DNA of 64,000 bases. Source: CAVSJA01 sp963728145 (GTDB taxonomy: Bacteria; Bacteroidota; Bacteroidia; Chitinophagales; Chitinophagaceae). Below, in pieces: positions 60,044 to 64,000 of the stretch (position 1 is the stretch's first letter; each line of letters starts with the position of its first letter). Made by a program: the position numbers and the translations under genes. The stretch spans positions 1-64,000 of the forward strand of contig CAVSJA010000008.1 in the NCBI GenBank assembly GCA_963728145.1. The letters are read 5' to 3'. The notes beneath the pieces are model-generated. The model was not told the DNA's origin. It made no database searches and saw only the letters and a list, made by a program, of their open reading frames with translations.

Positions 60044-60616
60044 TTGGAAAATATCAAGCACATTATAAAAGGATGCGTTGCCAATGATCATAAATATCAA
60101 AAGATGATTTATGAACGTTATCGCGGCTATGCGTTAAAAATTGTGTTCAGGTATATATACAGGTATGAGAAGGCCATTGATGTAACTAATGATGGCTTCG
60201 TGAAACTGTTTGCCGGGTTTTCAAAATTCAAAACTGATAAGGATGAGGATATCGAAAAGATGCTAATGGGCTGGATGAAAAGAATAATGATCAATGCTTC
60301 GATTGATGAGTTGCGTAGATCAAACATGCTCCCTGAAATTGGCGGCATTCCGGAGTATGTGTGGGATATGCCTGACAAAAGCCATGAAGCCGACCAGCTT
60401 TTACTTTATAAAGACCTTATTATTCTGATCAAGGAACTTCCGCCATCTTTCAGAGCTGTGTTCAACCTTTACGTGATTGACGGCTACACTCATAGCGAAA
60501 TCGCCGACCTGTTGAAAATAGCAATTGGCACTTCAAAAGCAAATTTGTCAAAGGCCAGGTTGCTATTGCAAAAAAGTATTAAAAAAATGGAGGAGGCTAA
60601 ACTATGCGTGATATAA
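60044..60616 (+). CDS. ECF-type RNA polymerase sigma factor
   Basis: The 190-residue protein starts at a TTG (60044) with ENIKHIIKGCVANDHKYQKM, then YERYRGYALKIVFRYIYRYE and KAIDVTNDGFVKLFAGFSKF (region 2), WMKRIMINASIDELRR, and region 4 LPPSFRAVFNLYVIDGYTHS then EIADLLKIAIGTSKANLSKA. No ATG lies upstream in frame, and the start fits family N-termini. Its end overlaps the next gene by 13 bases, a common arrangement of Bacteroidota sigma factors and membrane partners. Confidence 0.88.
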   Translation: MENIKHIIKGCVANDHKYQKMIYERYRGYALKIVFRYIYRYEKAIDVTNDGFVKLFAGFSKFKTDKDEDIEKMLMGWMKRIMINASIDELRRSNMLPEIGGIPEYVWDMPDKSHEADQLLLYKDLIILIKELPPSFRAVFNLYVIDGYTHSEIADLLKIAIGTSKANLSKARLLLQKSIKKMEEAKLCVI

Positions 60617-61770
60617 ACCAAAATATGGAGGAGCTATTTCGGAAGGCGGCGGATAACTACCCCTTAAAATCTGGTGATAGCAGCTGGGATGATATTTCAA
60701 GGGCAGTTTTAAATAAGCCTGTAGAAAACCAGGCTACAAAAAAGAAGCAGTCCAGGAAATATATAGTTTTACTCTTATTCCTATTGCCTCTTTTCCTGAA
60801 AGATGGGATCATTACAAACAATGAGATGATTGATAGCTCTCGACGAGTATTTGAAATTGAAACTAGTATTCCCATGATGACAAATAAAACAGCTGGAAAT
60901 ACTACTACTGGGAATAATAAAGACATCATTCAAATGCAAACGGTGGGAGCAGAATACATCAAGGGAAAAAAGGATCATTCATTGCTTGTTGAACAAAACC
61001 TACCAGATTTTTTGACAAGCGCTAAAAGGAGTACATCAACTGTGCCGGTTTCAATTTTTAGGCAAGAATCTTTTTCCGTAAATAAAGAAATGACACCTGA
61101 AAATGTTTCACTAGCGCAAATGGAAAATGCAAAACCCATAGAGAAATCAATTGACAAAAAGCAAGATCCCCATCCGAAGAGTTTGTACATGGGTTTGACA
61201 ACCGGTGTTTTATTTGATGAGGTAAAAAATCAGGGAATGGCAGGAACAGGATATAGTATTGGCATCATCACCGGATACCGATTTAATAATCATCTATCTC
61301 TTGAAACCGGTTTGCTGTATGCAAAAAAACCGTATTACAGTTCCGGAAGATATTTTAGTATGAATAAAATAAGCAGCGCTATGCCTTCAGGCATGGAAAT
61401 AGTCAGCCTGGAGGGGCACAATGCTGTATGGGAAATTCCTGTAAGAGTAAAATATGATTTCTTCGAAAGAAATAAAAGCAAACTATTTACTTCTGCTGGT
61501 ATTACTTCCTATATAATTACCTATGAAAAGAATAATTACCTGGTAGAAATGAGTGGTGTACAGCATACGATGAACGGTGCTTATAAAAATAAATCAAGGT
61601 CTTTAGCCGCTACGTTTGATATAAGTGCCGGTTACGAGCATAAAATTGGTAAGTCAAATTACTTCCGCATAGAACCTTATATACAAATTCCATTGAGAGG
61701 TATGGGTGTTGGGTCTATGCAAATGATAAGTACAGGGTTGAGAATAGGTATTACAAAATTCCCAAACTAA
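60604..61770 (+). CDS. PorT-like outer-membrane beta-barrel protein with cytoplasmic N-terminus
   Basis: Residues 1-45 are charged and contain EELFRKAADNYPLKSGDSSW, a segment typical of sigma-linked Bacteroidota proteins. A single membrane helix follows (YIVLLLFLLPLFLKDGI), then a low-complexity linker of about 130 residues. The C-terminal 200 residues look like a PorT/OMP_b-brl barrel: LYMGLTTGVLFDEVKNQGMA, YSIGIITGYRFNNHLSLETG, WEIPVRVKYDFFERNKSKLF and FRIEPYIQIPLRGMG with a terminal aromatic-poor GLRIGITKF. It overlaps the sigma gene by 13 bases, so an anti-sigma role is likely by context. Confidence 0.8.
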   Translation: MRDINQNMEELFRKAADNYPLKSGDSSWDDISRAVLNKPVENQATKKKQSRKYIVLLLFLLPLFLKDGIITNNEMIDSSRRVFEIETSIPMMTNKTAGNTTTGNNKDIIQMQTVGAEYIKGKKDHSLLVEQNLPDFLTSAKRSTSTVPVSIFRQESFSVNKEMTPENVSLAQMENAKPIEKSIDKKQDPHPKSLYMGLTTGVLFDEVKNQGMAGTGYSIGIITGYRFNNHLSLETGLLYAKKPYYSSGRYFSMNKISSAMPSGMEIVSLEGHNAVWEIPVRVKYDFFERNKSKLFTSAGITSYIITYEKNNYLVEMSGVQHTMNGAYKNKSRSLAATFDISAGYEHKIGKSNYFRIEPYIQIPLRGMGVGSMQMISTGLRIGITKFPN

Positions 61771-61910
61771 ACATCCACAGTCTACTGTTTGAAAATGATT
61801 GATCTGGTGATAAACCGGATAGGAGAACTATTGCCTGGAGAAAGCAGTAGAGAATAACCATTGTCAACACTAAGCGAAATAATCAACTATTATTTAAACC
61901 GATAAATCAA

Positions 61911-63083
61911 ATGTTTATGAAGCAGACAAAAAAATTCTTAGCCATTAGTTTTATGGCGGTAGCTTTTGCAGCCTGCCAGAAAGATCGTTTACCGGAAAAA
62001 AATGAGCCCTCAGAAGATGCTGAAGCTTTAACGGGAGCCAGGAGAGGACATCATGGCGATAAAGACGGCTTTGTTTATACATCAAGTAACCAGTCGGACG
62101 GCAATGAAGTGATTGTCTACCGACGCGCCAAAGATGGAAAACTTACCTGGAAATCTTCATGTTCAACTGGCGGAAATGGTACTGGTGGCGGTTTAGGCAA
62201 CCAGGAGGCCGTTGCTTTAGCAGATGATGATAAAATAGTCCTTGTTGTGAATGCCGGTAGCAATTCTATTTCCTCATTGAAGGTTACCGGCGATGGGCTT
62301 AACCTGAAATCAACGGTGAGTTCAGGGGGTATACTACCGGTTAGCATTGCAGTACATCATGACCTTGTCTATGTCTTGAATGCCGGTGGTAATGGTAGCA
62401 TTTCAGGTTTCCGGTTATTGAATAACGGCAAACTGCACCCTATTCCAAATTCTACAAGACCACTAAGTGTAGCTGCTGCAACGGATCCTGCCCAAATTTC
62501 CTTTGTATGGGGTGGCAGAGTTTTGGTTATAACAGAAAAAGCCACCAATACGATTACAACATATACACTTAATCATTGGGGGATTCCCGGAACCAGGCAT
62601 ACAAAGACATCTTCAAGCCCGACACCATTTGGATTTGCAAAAGGAGTATTGGGTGTTGTTTTTATTTCCGAAGCCGTGGGTGGTGCGCCAGGTGCCAGTG
62701 TACTTTCTTCTTATCGAATCCATTTCAATGGCGCTATTTCATTGATAGATGGATCAGTTGGAGCAGGACAAAGCGCAGCCTGTTGGGTTGTAATAACCCA
62801 AAACGGTAAGTATGCTTATACTACTAATACAGGCAGTAATAATATTTCAACGTTCAATGCAAATGTCTTTTCTGGTGATATTAGTGTAAACAATGCGATG
62901 TCTGCCAGCACACAGGCCGGGCCCATTGATGCGGCTTTAAGCGATGAATCAAAATTTTTATATGTACTTAATGCAGGAGGCAATAGTATCAGTGCGTTCA
63001 GTGTAGCCAACGATGGCAGTTTAAGCAATATCCAGACGGTTACCGGTTTGCCTGCGGGAGCAACTGGCCTGGCGGCAAACTAA
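61911..63083 (+). CDS. Beta-propeller lipoprotein (lactonase/YVTN-like)
   Basis: The 390-residue protein has a lipoprotein signal (FLAISFMAVAFAACQKD). The body is made of blade-like repeats: GFVYTSSNQSDGNEVIVYRR, DKIVLVVNAGSNSISSLKVT, DLVYVLNAGGNGSISGFRLL, KYAYTTNTGSNNISTFNANV and FLYVLNAGGNSISAFSVAND, which resemble the 6-phosphogluconolactonase/YVTN seven-bladed propeller. It lies at the cell surface or in the periplasm, probably as a binding or scaffold protein; no catalytic residues can be claimed. It is followed after about 60 bases by the DM13 lipoprotein gene. Confidence 0.85.
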   Translation: MFMKQTKKFLAISFMAVAFAACQKDRLPEKNEPSEDAEALTGARRGHHGDKDGFVYTSSNQSDGNEVIVYRRAKDGKLTWKSSCSTGGNGTGGGLGNQEAVALADDDKIVLVVNAGSNSISSLKVTGDGLNLKSTVSSGGILPVSIAVHHDLVYVLNAGGNGSISGFRLLNNGKLHPIPNSTRPLSVAAATDPAQISFVWGGRVLVITEKATNTITTYTLNHWGIPGTRHTKTSSSPTPFGFAKGVLGVVFISEAVGGAPGASVLSSYRIHFNGAISLIDGSVGAGQSAACWVVITQNGKYAYTTNTGSNNISTFNANVFSGDISVNNAMSASTQAGPIDAALSDESKFLYVLNAGGNSISAFSVANDGSLSNIQTVTGLPAGATGLAAN

Positions 63084-63141
63084 ACATTTAATAAGATTTT
63101 ATCAGACCACTATCGATCATTCATCATCAAAGTAAAATAAT

Positions 63142-63540
63142 ATGCGTCCTATTATTTATTTTCTCATCATACAGACAGTATTGCTGTTATGTGCATGCAA
63201 AAAAGAGACTGCAACTACTACTCCGATAATTATTGATAGTGGTCATTTCTCGAATGGGCCGTACGGCAGTGTAAGCGGCACTGCTAAAATTTTTAAAACA
63301 GGTACTAAGTATGAATTAGCACTGGAAAATTTTTCAAGCAGCAATGGCCCTGATCTGAAAGTATATCTTAGCAAGGAAAAGCAGCCGGTAAATTTTGTAA
63401 GCCTGGGTGATTTAAAGTCAACAGCCGGTAATCAATTGTACACTATACCAGTTTCGGTAAATGTGTACGACTATAAGTTTGCATTGATCCACTGTGAAAA
63501 GTATAATCACCTGTTCGGCTTTACCCAGTTAAGACAATAG
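63142..63540 (+). CDS. DM13-domain lipoprotein
   Basis: The 132-residue protein has a lipoprotein signal (IIQTVLLLCACKKE). The rest is one DM13 domain: GHFSNGPYGSVSGTAKIFKT, YELALENFSSSNGPDLKVYL and LGDLKSTAGNQLYTIPVSVN, ending near the conserved Cys in FALIHCEKYNHLFG. DM13 domains are thought to take part in redox or electron-transfer chemistry and are often linked to propeller or DOMON proteins, which fits the beta-propeller gene just upstream; function is otherwise unknown. Confidence 0.87.
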   Translation: MRPIIYFLIIQTVLLLCACKKETATTTPIIIDSGHFSNGPYGSVSGTAKIFKTGTKYELALENFSSSNGPDLKVYLSKEKQPVNFVSLGDLKSTAGNQLYTIPVSVNVYDYKFALIHCEKYNHLFGFTQLRQ

Positions 63541-63722
63541 TAATATTTTTTATGAAAACGTTCTTAGTTTGAGAATCTCGGATTTATTGTATTAGTGCCT
63601 TTTGAATAAAAATTTGATACACTTTAGACCCCGCGATAAAAAGCCGGACTCAATTTTTTCCGAAATTTTTTATCAATTTTGGAGCGAGATATTTTTCAAT
63701 TCAAACTTTAAGAATAGTTTTT

Positions 63723-64000
63723 ATGAAAAGGCACCAACTTTTAAAAGCAAGCTTGTTCGTTCTTTTCGCCAATTTCAATTTGGCATTGTGTGCGCAGAAT
63801 AGTAAAGAATATTTTACCATTGAAAACTATTACAAAGTCAAATGGGGCTATGCCGAAGAATTCATTGAACTATGGAAAGTGAATCACTATCCTCTTTTGA
63901 AAAAAGCAATTGAAAAGGGAGATATCATCAGCGTTACTGCAGAAAAACCAAAACTCCATAGCGGAGAAGATACGCGCTGGGATTTTAAGGTGGTCCTGGT
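63723..64000 (+). CDS. Secreted protein of unknown function, cut by the window end
   Basis: The ATG at 63723 gives a signal peptide (LLKASLFVLFANFNLALCAQ) and then YFTIENYYKVKWGYAEEFIE, followed by LWKVNHYPLLKKAIEKGDII. The KVKWGYAEEFIELWKVNHYP helix-and-strand pattern recalls dimeric alpha/beta-barrel (ABM-like) proteins, but the gene is incomplete and the call is open. The 180 bases before it show no other supported gene. Confidence 0.6.
   Translation, partial: MKRHQLLKASLFVLFANFNLALCAQNSKEYFTIENYYKVKWGYAEEFIELWKVNHYPLLKKAIEKGDIISVTAEKPKLHSGEDTRWDFKVVL

Overview
The window joins two unrelated pieces of DNA. Bases 1 to about 38,503 are GC-rich, with G or C at most third codon positions, and look like an actinobacterium. 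Acidimicrobiia is my best guess, from SLH-like repeats with a GCNPP...FCP signature on secreted enzymes. From about 38,504 to the end the DNA is AT-rich and Bacteroidota-like, probably Chitinophagales: many lipoproteins, a TPR/histidine kinase/regulator/AraC hybrid, a DUF4397 protein, and an ECF sigma factor with a PorT-like barrel protein. The switch is abrupt and cuts a gene on each side, so I read it as a chimeric contig rather than gene transfer.

The left piece is one large surface-polysaccharide locus. It begins with a heparinase II/III-like protein (-), then a tightly overlapping run cysD-cysN-cysC-wzm-wzt-glycosyltransferase that makes the sulfate donor PAPS beside an ABC polysaccharide exporter. 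A GT39-like membrane protein, a flippase-like protein, GT2 enzymes, an SDR epimerase, methyltransferases, the full dTDP-L-rhamnose set (rmlC apart, then rmlB-rmlA-rmlD), a pyruvyltransferase fusion and three sulfotransferases follow. No sulfate-reduction gene is visible. The simplest reading is a sulfated, rhamnose-containing, possibly methylated and pyruvylated polysaccharide exported by Wzm/Wzt. Three secreted enzymes (GH26-like, M23 peptidase, subtilisin) and one small protein carry the Cys-containing SLH-like repeats and probably sit in the same envelope.

The right piece holds a GyrI-like protein, a serine hydrolase, a methyltransferase, a 1024-residue TPR-CHAT protein, two NTF2-like proteins, the hybrid sensor followed by an 812-residue beta-rich lipoprotein, further lipoproteins and secreted proteins, an isochorismatase-like hydrolase, a baeRF-like protein, a rhamnogalacturonan acetylesterase-like SGNH hydrolase, tRNA-Lys(CTT), two ECF sigma factors, a beta-propeller lipoprotein and a DM13 lipoprotein. 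A heptamer repeat family (GGCAANN) occurs both inside the hybrid sensor gene and as an inverted repeat between genes.

Many genes in both pieces are broken by single-base shifts while the protein likeness continues in another frame. In a locus whose pathway is otherwise complete, this points to uncorrected sequencing indels more than to gene decay. Coordinates of such genes cover the inferred whole gene.
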